Positions 25,202 to 34,153 are shown, numbered from the stretch's first letter. The stretch: 64,000 nucleotides of DNA from Endozoicomonas euniceicola (GCF_025562755.1 NZ_CP103300.1:5085001-5149000); one strand, 5' to 3'. The notes: a model not told the origin generated them from the sequence alone. Program-made: numbers and translations.

Positions 25202-25599
25202 GGGATATTTTCCCCTTAAGATCAAAGTGTTACAACAGGGACTTGTTTAAAAGTACATAGAGTATGGTGCTTTATATTTGACTTTTGCAGCATATAACCG
25301 AAGTCTTTTACTCAATGCCGCTGCCTCGACCGGGATAGTCAGCTTCATAAACTCAATCAGACTAAAATAGCGACCAACAGAAAGAGTGTTGGGGAATTCT
25401 GTTGTCCTGAAAAAGCAGATGTTGATCAAAAAATATCCGAACTAATGATGAGTTCGGGTTGTAATACTTTTTCATAGATAGTAGAGCAACAGAGCACCGG
25501 AAAAATTAGAATGGAATGGTTTTGTCGGAACTTGTTGCTCATTTATGAAATATTCGGGCTAGAAAGTCAATTTTGTAATTTTTGCCGCGTAGCGGCTTG
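25202..25599. other. Stretch without a recognised gene
   Basis: A 60-codon minus-strand frame (25247-25429) has no recognised motif and is not called as a gene. The rest is AT-rich. It may be the body of a decayed integron cassette ending at the attC-like site, or the edge of a lost element. Confidence 0.5.
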
Positions 25600-25684
25600 G
25601 TTCAACAAATGGTTCAAGTTCGTTCCGGTGCTTCGCCCCTCCACCCGACGTGCCTTCGGCACGTAGCTTAACCAGGCGTTATGT
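25600..25684 (+). other. attC-like integron recombination site
   Basis: GTTCAAC (25600-25606) matches the R'' consensus RYYYAAC and GCGTT (25676-25680) the start of R'. Inside these, GTTCAAG and CTTAAC pair as L''/L' with the usual extra base, and ACGTGCC-TTC-GGCACGT forms the variable terminal stem. The end CTTAACCAGGCGTTATG is very like many cassette ends. No integron integrase is in the window and R' is not a perfect GTTRRRY. Confidence 0.6.
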
Positions 25685-25689
25685 TCTTA

Positions 25690-26316
25690 TCAGTAACTAG
25701 AATAAGCATCCCCTATGATTTTTTTTGACTCTAAAGCTGATTCAAGATCAACAATATATTCGACTAAAAATCGGGTTACAGAGAAATAGTTTTCTTTCAA
25801 CTCAATTTTGCATATTTTATTTCTTTCGATGTTATAAGCTAGAGAACCAAAGCAGGTATTTTTTGATGGTTCACATATGGCGTAAGATTCAACATAGTTG
25901 AAAATATTTCTTGATAGATCATCCCATAAGTTTTTTGAAAAAATCTTCCAATAAGCATCTTTCAGAGTAACTCTAACTTTATTGAATAGCCATTTTTCTG
26001 ACCTGTTGTACTTAGCTGCTAATTTCAAATGTCTGTCAATTTTCTGCTTTGATATTTCAGGAGAAGCCCAAGGGTTATTTATTAACTTGTTCTTATATGT
26101 TGGATACCAATCAGATATAAATTTTTGCCTTATATTATCAACTGGTGGGAAGCAGTTTGCCCTAGAGTATCCTCTTTTGATTTTTAAAAAAATATTATTG
26201 AGTTGTTTGTTTTGTGTAGTAACATCCATTTCTGAAAACGCAAACAGATATTCCGAAGTGTCAGCACGAATACCTAAACAGAATAACAAAGATATTGTTA
26301 ATGCAAAATATTTCAT
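25690..26316 (-). CDS. Low-GC secreted protein, unknown
   Basis: 208 residues from ATG 26316, chosen because it begins a clean signal peptide MKYFALTISLLFCLGIRA; an upstream ATG at 26343 would bury it. The mature part is Lys-rich, with a few Cys (ANCFPP, ICEPSKNTCFG, KICKIE) that could form disulfides. No family recognised. Base composition is clearly more AT-rich than the flanks, and the gene lies between an attC-like site and IS debris, so acquisition by transfer is likely. Confidence 0.6.
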   Translation of the reverse strand: MKYFALTISLLFCLGIRADTSEYLFAFSEMDVTTQNKQLNNIFLKIKRGYSRANCFPPVDNIRQKFISDWYPTYKNKLINNPWASPEISKQKIDRHLKLAAKYNRSEKWLFNKVRVTLKDAYWKIFSKNLWDDLSRNIFNYVESYAICEPSKNTCFGSLAYNIERNKICKIELKENYFSVTRFLVEYIVDLESALESKKIIGDAYSSY

Positions 26317-26378
26317 AATTTGCTCAGTTATAAGAAATTTCAATTAGCATAGTAAAAAACACGAACATAAATCGGGCA

Positions 26379-26401
26379 GCCGGAGGTCTCTAACCTCCAG
26401 C
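26379..26401. terminator. Short hairpin beside IS fragment
   Basis: GGAGGT / ACCTCC with outer GC pairs and a five-base loop, 14 bases from the end of the IS66-like transposase fragment. It may be the transcription end or terminal structure of that element. Confidence 0.35.
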
Positions 26402-26415
26402 CCCCACGTAACTGC

Positions 26416-27592
26416 TCATATTCCATTGGCAAGAACCGTTTCCTGATAGCCTGACGCCTTCAGGATGAGATGCCCCAGCCGGGGAATCATGTTGACTCCA
26501 GTCAGTCTGTCCCTGAGATACTTTGCAAAGGACACCCCGTGTTGTTTACAGGTCTTTTTCAAGCTGGCAAAGGTGTCGCGGCATTTCCTCCCAAGTTTAC
26601 TCCGGGTACCACCGCTGACTTTTCGCCGTTTCACGTATTCCCTGATCTGCCTCTCTCTCAGATTGTTGTGCAGCGGCAACCACGGATACTCAAGGACCAA
26701 TAGCAGCTCTTCCCTGACAACCATCAGTTTACCCAGTTCAGACTGCAAGGCAGGATAATTCACCCGCTGCGTTACCCAACGATCAAAGTCCTGGTAGAGC
26801 TTCTGTTTTTCCTTGTCCGTTGGATTTTTCTGGTAGGCCTCAATGTCATCGTAGAGGCACCAGTACTGGTTCTGCACGGTGTCACGGGCGGCTCGTTCCA
26901 GGTCATTGGCTGGTATCAGCTTGTCCATGTTTCTTCCCGCATGGTACCAACACAGCGAATGTTGAAAGGCTGTATCAAACTGCCGGGCTCCATCACTATG
27001 GATAACAAGGTTCTCAAGGCGATGATTGAGTATCAATGCCGCCTTCAAAACACCCTCTGTCGCCCAGCGTCTTTGTTGCAGGGCAGTGCAACCAATGCTG
27101 TTAAGGAAGTTATTCCACTCTTCTTCTGTTGAGAAACGCTTCTCGCCGCATTCGGATAGCGCAGTGACCCACTTCTTTGAAACGTCGACCTGATTCTTCA
27201 TGTAGTCAATGGCAACGTCGTTGAGAAGGTAAAGCCGTTGCTGACCTTGCAGACAGCCCAGGAAATTAATCCGGCTCTTACTGTCGCTGCTGTGGAAGTA
27301 GGAAAAATAAGGGTTACCGACAAAACAGGCAGTAGCCATTTTTCCCTTGGTGGCGAGACCCGGTGTCGTCTGCCTGGAGATAATCAGAGCAAGTCAGCCC
27401 TGCTTCCAGCAACTCTTCTTTTTCCTGGTGGAAGATGTCATGGTCTTTCGTCAGGATGTTGCTCAGGGAGCCCTCTGATATTGAGCACCCATGGTCGTGC
27501 AGCCAGGATAGCAGTAGTGGCTGTGTCGTACTGCAAGAATGATAAAAATCCAGCAAATGAGCTTTCAGGTTGTCGCCAAAACGGTCTTTCAC
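26416..27592 (-). pseudogene. IS66-like transposase, truncated and frameshifted
   Basis: Two overlapping frames (27592-27314 and 27339-26416) read as one protein with a frameshift between 27314 and 27339: ...LQADDTGSRHQGKNGYC joins VGNPYFSYFHSSDSKSR. Seen: DDTG (first Asp), VIHSDGARQFD, HSLCWYHAGRN, and a C-terminal LPLHNNLRERQIREYVKRRK like the IS66 group end. The N-terminal part is missing, cut by IS1380-like copy C at 27593. Confidence 0.75.
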
Positions 27593-29291
27593 CCTAAATT
27601 CAGCAGTTGAACGCCACTGAGCCATGCCATTAGGAATAGCTTCTCACGGTTCTGAGCAGCGTTTTTTTAAGTCATTAGCCCGATCGAATTAATGGTTGCA
27701 TCGTAATAACCTGCCCTTTTTTCAAAAATTTTGAGACCGCTTTCGTTAAAATACGACACCATGCGTTAATTGGATTCAACTGCGGTGCGATACTTTTGAT
27801 TGAATCAAAAAAATCACACAGTTCACTTTGTAATTTCGCAATTTTATACATCCATCGATGCTGGCTTGTCAGCTTTATTTTCTTTTGGTTGCCAGAGTGG
27901 GTCAGCTTGCCAATTGAACTCATTAATAAGGGACGGCTGGTAATTGATTCTTTATGGGAGTCCGGATTACTCAATCGAACGTATAGCGTCCACCAGTTGT
28001 AAACCAAGGCAACCATTCGGGCCAGCATTCGACATCTTGCCATATCTTTTGTTACATAACCGCCCCAGCCCCATTGGTTTTTGATTTCATCAAAGTTATT
28101 TTCACAGTCAGCCCTATTGCGATAATGATTAATGATCGAGACTATATCATTATCAAGAGATGTGACCAGAACCGAATACTCGTAAGCTTTTATATTTTCT
28201 GGCTCTTCTATTAATGCTAACGTTTGTTGACGTTCTTTTATTCCTTTTTCCAACATCGGTATTTCATTTTCAGGACGCCGTCTTCGAACAATAATTATGC
28301 GTCTTTCTTTTTTCCAACCTGACAGTTTAATTACGGATTCTTTTCCCTCCTAATGGTTGTCGTATTTTACCCATCCTCCGCTACAGTGTGCATTCCCTAT
28401 GGCTTTCTTAACGTTGTCGTGCTTCTTCATTTTAAAAAGATAATGACAACCAGCATCTTCCAATTCGCTCATTACCCGGTCACTTCCCCAATCACAATCA
28501 CCACGAACAAATTCAGGCCAGCAGCGTTTTGGAAGTCGATTTAATAGCTCCATTAAACCGGGTAAAGAGTATTTACTTTGACTTTGATTTCCGGGTCTGA
28601 CTTCAACCTCCAGTATTAATTTAAGATTAGCCATCATATATGAGTGGTAAGTATGAGAGGGTCTCCCTTTCTTATGTGGGTTATAGCCATTAACCGCTCC
28701 TTCCTGATGCCCATAAATGGTTTTCACGGTAACATCAACATCCATAATCCATGGAATGGTTAATAACGGATCAAAACAGAGATGGAGGTGTTTTTGCATC
28801 CATTCAACGCCTTCATCTTCGTCAATCTTCTTTAAACCACGCCTGGCAGAATCATCGCTGACAATTTTTTTCATCCCGAGCAACTGAGCGTTTACTTTAT
28901 CACCAATAATTGTTCCGATATGCGCATAGCGTTTATGTCCTGAAAGAATGGAAAGCATTAATGAGCCAATCACATCCACTTTTTGAGGGGCGTTTGGGCT
29001 TTTATAAGTTAGTGGGCAATCGTTAATCCAGGGTTCAAATCGGTGACCTGTTTTTAAAAACTGTATAAAAAAAGGAAGCTGTCCCATTGGGGTGACCGAT
29101 GCTTCAGGCTCCCACTCGACATGAATTTTACCGTCGAAAGAATCGACTTCGAGTTTGACGGATAAGGGATCTTTTTTCATTTCAGACAACTCACCCTTTG
29201 GGGGAGTGGGTTTTGGTGGTCGAACCATCTTCGAGCCCTCAATATTGTTGAGGGTTAGAGTTTAGCTCAGGGGTTAACCGCTGAATTTAGG
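27593..29291 (-). mobile_element. IS1380-like element copy C
   Basis: 1699 bp with the same 12-bp inverted ends as copy B and nearly identical sequence. The left flank is TTCAC, the same five bases as the copy B target, but the right flank is TTGAA, so there is no target duplication. The element probably took part in recombination that exchanged or removed one flank. Confidence 0.88.
27675..29228 (-). pseudogene. IS1380-like transposase with amber codon
   Basis: Same 517-codon gene as at 15268-16821. A single C-to-T change on the plus strand at 28351 turns Trp of NHWEGKE into TAG (28350-28352), splitting it into 292 and 193 codons. Otherwise the copies look the same along their length, so the mutation is recent. 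Confidence 0.9.
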
Positions 29292-29501
29292 TTGAAAATA
29301 AGAGTGAACGGTTCTCCATTTTGGAAAATCCTTGGGGATCATGCGCCACTGACAACCACTTTTGAGTAGGTAGAGTACAGCGCAAAATACATCGCAAAGG
29401 TCGATGGTGCGGGGCTTGGTTGTTTTACAAGAGCTTTCAAGGATCGGAAGAATAGGCTCAAACTGTTCACGGCTGATATCACTGGGGTACTTCTGTCTCA
29501 T
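29292..29501 (-). pseudogene. IS5-like transposase N-terminal fragment
   Basis: From ATG 29501: MRQKYPSDISREQFEPILPIL, then RTIDLCDVFCAVLYLLKSGCQWRMIPKDFPKW, split here: this is the DUF4096 N-terminal domain of IS5/IS1031 enzymes (LLKSGCQWRMIP). About 70 residues remain; the rest is lost at the IS1380 copy C boundary. It lies next to the tRNA-Pro array. Confidence 0.82.
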
Positions 29502-29568
29502 TGGCCGAATTATGAAGCAAAAGCAAGATCGTGAACAGCTTCTTAGCAAGAGGCTTGGAAAGAGAAAG

Positions 29569-29645
29569 TGGTCGGGGTAGAGAGATTCGAACTCCCGACA
29601 TCCTGCTCCCAAAGCAGGCGCGCTACCAGACTGCGCTATACCCCG
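29569..29645 (-). tRNA. tRNA-Pro(UGG) copy 1
   Basis: 77-base cloverleaf: acceptor CGGGGTA / TACCCCG, anticodon loop TTTGGGA (anticodon TGG), encoded CCA. Last copy of the array in transcription order; its downstream spacer is altered by the IS5-like fragment. Confidence 0.95.
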
Positions 29646-29714
29646 AACGATGCGGTTTATTTAGACTCGAAACCAGGAGTGACTCTCTTAGCAAGAGGCT
29701 TGGAAAGAGAAAAG

Positions 29715-29791
29715 TGGTCGGGGTAGAGAGATTCGAACTCCCGACATCCTGCTCCCAAAGCAGGCGCGCTACCAGACTGCGCTATACCCCG
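29715..29791 (-). tRNA. tRNA-Pro(UGG) copy 2
   Basis: Same 77-base sequence as copy 1; 69 bases separate them. Confidence 0.95.
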
Positions 29792-29861
29792 AACGATGCG
29801 GTTTATTTAGACTCGAAACCAGGAGTGGCTCTCTTAGCAAGAGAGCTTGGAAAGAGAAAAG

Positions 29862-29938
29862 TGGTCGGGGTAGAGAGATTCGAACTCCCGACATCCTGCT
29901 CCCAAAGCAGGCGCGCTACCAGACTGCGCTATACCCCG
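29862..29938 (-). tRNA. tRNA-Pro(UGG) copy 3
   Basis: Same 77-base sequence; 70-base spacer to copy 2. Confidence 0.95.
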
Positions 29939-30007
29939 AACGATGCGGTTTATTTAGACTCGAAACCAGGAGTGGCTCTCTTAGCAAGAGGCTTGAAAAG
30001 AGAAAAG

Positions 30008-30084
30008 TGGTCGGGGTAGAGAGATTCGAACTCCCGACATCCTGCTCCCAAAGCAGGCGCGCTACCAGACTGCGCTATACCCCG
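30008..30084 (-). tRNA. tRNA-Pro(UGG) copy 4
   Basis: Same 77-base sequence. The spacer toward copy 5 differs at a few bases (CGGTGTGG for CGATGCGG). Confidence 0.95.
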
Positions 30085-30153
30085 AACGGTGTGGTTTATT
30101 TAGACTCAAAACCAGAAGTGGCTCTCTTAGCAAGAGGCTTGGAAAGAGAAAAG

Positions 30154-30230
30154 TGGTCGGGGTAGAGAGATTCGAACTCCCGACATCCTGCTCCCAAAGC
30201 AGGCGCGCTACCAGACTGCGCTATACCCCG
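30154..30230 (-). tRNA. tRNA-Pro(UGG) copy 5
   Basis: First copy behind the promoter at 30273-30301; same 77-base sequence, 5' end at 30230. Confidence 0.95.
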
Positions 30231-30272
30231 TATTCCGTAACAGAACCTTAGCCCTGCTCAACGACGGCGGCT

Positions 30273-30301
30273 AATCTATCAAAATGATTTGCGTATTACA
30301 A
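30273..30301 (-). promoter_or_regulatory. Promoter of the tRNA-Pro(UGG) array
   Basis: On the minus strand TTGTAA, 17-base spacer, TAGATT, followed by a GC-rich discriminator (AGCCGCCGTC) as in stable-RNA promoters under stringent control. The first tRNA starts ~43 bases downstream. The 212 bases from here to def show no other feature. Confidence 0.7.
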
Positions 30302-30513
30302 AAGTATTAACCGAAAAAATGTAATTTTCACATCATCTGGACGATTTTTCAGCATTTGCCTTCCAGCTCTTTCAGCTATCATCCTGCATAGATACTGCTC
30401 TGGCAGAGCGTCTGTTGTCGCCATTGCACTGTCAAACACCGGGGTGTTCATATAAAGCTGCTCTGTCTATATTGGTGTAGTGATCATTTCAGAAAATCAT
30501 CAGAAGAAAACAG

Positions 30514-31026
30514 ATGGCTTTATTACAACTGGTTGACGAATCTCACCCTCACTTAAGACAACCCACCAAACCCGTTTCCGACTTCGGCGACAACTTGCAG
30601 ACAATTGTCGATGACATGCTTGAAACCATGTACGAAGTGAACGGCGCAGGTCTGGCAGCCACTCAGGTTGGCCTGGATATCAGGGTGGCGGTTATTGATG
30701 TTTCCTCTGATCGCAGCCAGCCCCTGGTTCTGGTTAATCCGGAGATTATTGATTCAGCCAGTGAGCAGAATATGGAAATGGGCTGCCTGTCGCTACCCGG
30801 TTGCTGGGCTGCGGTTAAGCGTGCTGGCTGGGTTAAAGTTCGGGCGCAGGATCGTTATGGTGAGTTTTATGAAATGGAAGGTGAAGGAATTCTTGCCGAA
30901 GCATTTCAGCACGAGATCGACCACCTGGACGGTATTCTTTTCATCGATAAGCTGTCTCCGCTCAAACAAAAGATGGTGCGGCAACGGGCTAAGAAAGCAT
31001 TAAAGAAACAGCAGCGACGCGGTTAG
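30514..31026 (+). CDS. def: Peptide deformylase
   Basis: Removes the formyl group from nascent proteins; metal enzyme. 170 residues with motif I GAGLAATQVG, motif II MGCLSLPG (metal Cys) and motif III QHEIDHLDG (metal His pair and catalytic Glu). Motif II is usually EGCLS; here the Glu is Met, seen in some paralogous deformylases. It is not next to fmt as the main def gene often is, so it may be a second copy. It overlaps the convergent yjjV-type gene by four bases. Confidence 0.9.
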   Translation: MALLQLVDESHPHLRQPTKPVSDFGDNLQTIVDDMLETMYEVNGAGLAATQVGLDIRVAVIDVSSDRSQPLVLVNPEIIDSASEQNMEMGCLSLPGCWAAVKRAGWVKVRAQDRYGEFYEMEGEGILAEAFQHEIDHLDGILFIDKLSPLKQKMVRQRAKKALKKQQRRG

Positions 31027-31817
31027 GGGAACAGTGACAGTATTTTTATCGTATTGAGGCGAGTCGCTTCTGCAATCTCCGCTTTCGTTTCCTGACGAAG
31101 TTCAGCCAGAGTTTCAAGCACCACAGCCAGTTGGGCGGGTTCATTGCGTTGCCCCTGAAAGCCGCAAAGGGGCGTATCGGGGGCATCGGTTTCCAGTACG
31201 ATTGAACTCAGGGGCAGGGAGGCTGCGAGGGCTCTGGTTTTTCTGGCTCTTGGGTAGGTGATGCTGCCGCCAAAGCCCAGGCAGAACCCTTGTTCAATAT
31301 ACTGACAGGCTTGCTGCTCGCTGCCGGAAAAGGCATGTACTATGCCACCCTGGTTAACTGGTTTTTGTCGCAACTGTTTCAGTATCAGGTCATGGGCTTT
31401 ACGGGCGTGCAGAATAACGGGTTTATCAAATTGTCGGGCCAGTTCCAGTTGTTCGGTAAACCAGAGCATCTGAGCTTTACGATTAACGCTTTGCAGGGCG
31501 AAGTCCAGACCTGCTTCCCCAACTGCGACAATGTGGTCGTTGGTTTCAAGACGCTTTGCCAGCCTTTGCAGGTCGTTTGGTTCGTGCTGACTCACAAACC
31601 ATGGGTGAATACCCAGTGCGACAAACAGTTTCATCGGTTTCTGTATGTCTGTACACATTTGCAGCAATGGTTCCCAGCGGTCCGATTCAGTTCCGGGAAT
31701 GCAGATAGCTTCAACTCCCTTTCCAAAGGCGGCCGTTAGAACCTGCGACCGATCCGGGTCAAACTCTGGAAAATCAAGGTGGCAGTGGCTGTCTATCAAG
31801 GGGAAGTAATTTGTCAT
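31023..31817 (-). CDS. yjjV: TatD-family metal-dependent hydrolase, YjjV type
   Basis: 264 residues, a TIM-barrel metal hydrolase of the TatD DNase family. Seen: DSHCHLDFPEF (metal HxH), GIHPWF, VGEAGLDF (metal Glu), ILHARKAHD (His), VHAFSGS (His) and ETDAPDTPLCGFQGQRNEP (Asp). The long end motif with GFQGQ-N-P fits YjjV more than TatD or YcfH. Family members are 3'-5' nucleases. Confidence 0.88.
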   Translation of the reverse strand: MTNYFPLIDSHCHLDFPEFDPDRSQVLTAAFGKGVEAICIPGTESDRWEPLLQMCTDIQKPMKLFVALGIHPWFVSQHEPNDLQRLAKRLETNDHIVAVGEAGLDFALQSVNRKAQMLWFTEQLELARQFDKPVILHARKAHDLILKQLRQKPVNQGGIVHAFSGSEQQACQYIEQGFCLGFGGSITYPRARKTRALAASLPLSSIVLETDAPDTPLCGFQGQRNEPAQLAVVLETLAELRQETKAEIAEATRLNTIKILSLFP

Positions 31818-31846
31818 TGTCGTTTAATGTCGTAGGTGATTGTGCG

Positions 31847-31852
31847 TATAAT
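31847..31852 (+). promoter_or_regulatory. Consensus -10 box just upstream of ATG 31859
   Basis: TATAAT with TGTGCG before it ends six bases from the ATG at 31859. Transcription from it would start at or near the ATG, giving a leaderless mRNA. No good -35 (TTAATG at 17-base spacing). Confidence 0.45.
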
Positions 31853-31858
31853 GCCGGC

Positions 31859-32353
31859 ATGAATTATAAGCAGTATGGTGGCGTATTGCTGGTACTGATT
31901 TTTATTGTCGTGCTGGTAGTTCTGCCCGGATTATTAAAACAACCCTCTCTTCGTTCATCTGAAGATAAACCCAGAGAATATTATTACTCGAACTGTCGGG
32001 TTTCAGAGGGCTGTTTGCTGGGCTTTGAAGACGGTTCCGTCAATCTTGTCATTAAGCCTTATACTATGCCAGTATTGCAGCCATTGCAGGTTAATGTGCT
32101 TGTCGACGGCGCTAAGCCGGTATCAGTGAACCTGGAATTTGTTGGGCGGGATATGCCAATGGGTTTGATGCCGTATCATTTATCGCTGCAGCAAGGCTCA
32201 GTAGATCAACACCCGGTCGATCAATGGCATTTCGAGGGTTCGGCAATGATTACGCTTTGCCCGGCTGACCGGAATATGATCTGGCTGGCAAAGGTAGTGG
32301 TTGAGTTTGATCAGTTAACAAAAATAATGGTTTTTGAGTTGGAGAATAAGTAA
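31859..32353 (+). CDS. Membrane-anchored periplasmic protein, unknown
   Basis: 164 residues from ATG 31859; a longer frame from TTG 31811 overlaps the divergent yjjV start and is less likely. One N-terminal helix (GGVLLVLIFIVVLVVLPGLL) anchors a periplasmic beta-rich domain with two Cys (NCRVSEGC) near its start and one Cys near its end (TLCPAD). The stop is directly followed by the PCu(A)C gene, so the pair is probably co-translated and may handle copper together; this is inferred from context only. Confidence 0.65.
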   Translation: MNYKQYGGVLLVLIFIVVLVVLPGLLKQPSLRSSEDKPREYYYSNCRVSEGCLLGFEDGSVNLVIKPYTMPVLQPLQVNVLVDGAKPVSVNLEFVGRDMPMGLMPYHLSLQQGSVDQHPVDQWHFEGSAMITLCPADRNMIWLAKVVVEFDQLTKIMVFELENK

Positions 32354-32872
32354 ATGAAGTATCTGTCATCTGCCTTTCGCTCTTTCAAAGCACCTTTTTC
32401 TGGCTTAGGAATTTCCGGCTTAACGATGGCTGGCTTATCAATGGCTATTTGTATCGGTTCCGCCCATGCTGCTGTTGTTGATATCTCCGACCCGATGGTC
32501 AGAGCCGTGCCACCGACATCCACCAATACGGCAGCGTATATGACGTTGCGAAACAACGGCAAGGACGATATCAAACTGGTCAGCGCAGACAGCAGCGTGG
32601 CCGAAAGGGTAGAGATACACGGCCATCGCCATGAGGGAGACAAAATGGTGATGTTTAAAATGGATGAGCTGTCGCTACCTGTGGGTAAAGTGGTTGAGCT
32701 CAAGTCCGGCAGCTACCACATTATGCTAATGGGGTTGAAAAAAACGCTGGAGGTAGGCGAAGAAGTGCCATTAACTTTGCATTTTTCTGACTCAGATGCC
32801 ATCGATATTATGGCTCCGGTCAAACCGTTGATGAAAACCATGTCAAAAGATTCGCACGGTCATTCTCATTAA
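32354..32872 (+). CDS. PCu(A)C periplasmic copper chaperone
   Basis: 172 residues. Signal peptide ending SAHA, then a cupredoxin-like domain of the PCu(A)C family, which delivers Cu(I) to cytochrome oxidase. Seen: AYMTLRNNGKDD, then VEIHGHRHEGDKMVMFKM and GSYHIMLMGL, which carry the H...M...HxM copper ligands. The C-terminus is His-rich (HGHSH), a further metal site. It begins on the base after the preceding gene's stop. Confidence 0.9.
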   Translation: MKYLSSAFRSFKAPFSGLGISGLTMAGLSMAICIGSAHAAVVDISDPMVRAVPPTSTNTAAYMTLRNNGKDDIKLVSADSSVAERVEIHGHRHEGDKMVMFKMDELSLPVGKVVELKSGSYHIMLMGLKKTLEVGEEVPLTLHFSDSDAIDIMAPVKPLMKTMSKDSHGHSH

Positions 32873-32877
32873 AATGA

Positions 32878-32950
32878 TGGCTGTTGGCTGTTGGCTGTTG
32901 GCTGTTGGCTTGGCCGTATGAACAGCCAACAGCTAAAAGCCAACAGCCAA
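32878..32950. repeat. Heptamer TTGGCTG repeats forming a long hairpin
   Basis: Four TTGGCTG units followed, after a ~15-base gap, by inverted AACAGCC units can fold into a long hairpin between two convergent genes. It probably acts as a shared terminator. The same heptamer family builds the array at 56597-56752. Confidence 0.8.
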
Positions 32951-32962
32951 ATTGCTACCGAC

Positions 32963-34153
32963 TTAGAACAGATTCTGAGCCAGCAGATAAATATAACGGG
33001 CAGCCACGCCGGCACAGAGTCCGCCCACAGTATGTGCAATGATCGCTTTGGAGGTCAGCTTGCGAAAGCCCAAAGTATCCAGCATGGCAGTGTGTGTACT
33101 CAGATAACCACTCCAGCACATGCCCATGGCCGTGAACACGGCAATATCGCTTTCACTGATAATGCCCTGAGAGATAAAGTTAGGCACCAGTGACATGGCG
33201 GCACCGACTGCGCCCAGTGATGTAATCGGAAACGCGACCAGTTCAGGGTGGTCAAAACCAAACAGCAACTGGAATAGCCAGGACAGTTCACCCGCCAGCT
33301 TCGGCAACAGGGCGACGCCTTCGTAAGCCGCACCGGTATAACCTTCCGCAGAAGGGCCGAAGGTCAGCACCATTACGATGGTACTGATAATCAGTACGCC
33401 GGGGATGATTGCCATGCCCATTTCTACGCCGCTTTTCCCCCCGTCCAGAATTGAGTTCAGACCACGTAGCCAGACAGGGCTGTTGTCATGATCTTCAGGC
33501 AGCTCTGATTTTTTTGGGTTGAGGTTATTCAGGCTGATGGCTTTGACATCAGAGGCAGTCAGCCGCTGCATCAGTCGTGTGGAAATGACCGCGCCGACCA
33601 TTGCGCCCGCCAGTCCGACCAGTGCCGCATTAAGAAAGTTCTGGCCGGGAGCGCTTTCCAGTGTGGCCATAAAGGTAATAACGATCAGTCCCATGCCAAA
33701 GGCCGTACCAAAGTTGGTCAGGGAAATCAGCTCATGGGGCTTGAAGCTGCTGCTGAAGCGTTTGTCTTTGGTAAGGCTGATAATCGCGGGATTATCCGAG
33801 AAAAAGGTCATCATGGCGGCCATGGCGGCTCGACCGGGCAGGTTGAACACAGGGCGCATCAGCGGCATCAGCAGGCGTTCCAGCAGGTTGATGACATGGA
33901 ATTCGGTAAGAAGCCGACTCAGGGCGCCTGCGAGTACGGTAATACCCATAAGGAACAGTACCGTCTGCAAAAGCAGATCGTGCGCCGTGTTGAACAGAGT
34001 GTTGAACATATTGGTGAGCCCCATTTCAGAGCCCACATAACCAAAAAACAGAACCAGAAACAGTATCAGGCCCAGAGGTTCGATGATCTGGCGAGCACCA
34101 AGGTGACTCGTTTGGATTTTGTCTTTATCAGACACCGAGACAAATTCATTCAT
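32963..34153 (-). CDS. YjiH-family membrane protein with nucleoside-recognition (Gate) domains
   Basis: 396 residues with about ten helices. Two Gate-type regions are seen: GITVLAGALSRLLTEFHVINLLERLLMPLMRPVFNLPG is split as the first (LERLLMPLMRPVFNLPG) and LLPKLAGELSWLFQLLFGF plus SLGAVGAAMSLVP as the second; AAMMTFFSDNPAIIS is a conserved loop. In E. coli the corresponding halves are separate genes (yjiH, yjiG). Transport substrate unknown. Confidence 0.75.
   Translation of the reverse strand: MNEFVSVSDKDKIQTSHLGARQIIEPLGLILFLVLFFGYVGSEMGLTNMFNTLFNTAHDLLLQTVLFLMGITVLAGALSRLLTEFHVINLLERLLMPLMRPVFNLPGRAAMAAMMTFFSDNPAIISLTKDKRFSSSFKPHELISLTNFGTAFGMGLIVITFMATLESAPGQNFLNAALVGLAGAMVGAVISTRLMQRLTASDVKAISLNNLNPKKSELPEDHDNSPVWLRGLNSILDGGKSGVEMGMAIIPGVLIISTIVMVLTFGPSAEGYTGAAYEGVALLPKLAGELSWLFQLLFGFDHPELVAFPITSLGAVGAAMSLVPNFISQGIISESDIAVFTAMGMCWSGYLSTHTAMLDTLGFRKLTSKAIIAHTVGGLCAGVAARYIYLLAQNLF

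Larger units (their letters stand above)
29550..30230. repeat. Five-unit tandem array of 146-147 bp containing tRNA genes
   Basis: Each unit is a tRNA-Pro(UGG) gene plus a ~70-base spacer (CTTAGCAAGAGGCTTGG ... GATGCGGTTTATTTAGACTC). Start-to-start distances are 146, 147, 146 and 146. Long frames across the array are artefacts of the repeat. Confidence 0.95.

Noticed and set aside
29531..30019. A 162-codon plus-strand ORF with internal protein repeats
   Set aside because: It runs antisense through the tRNA-Pro array; its repeats are the tRNA units.
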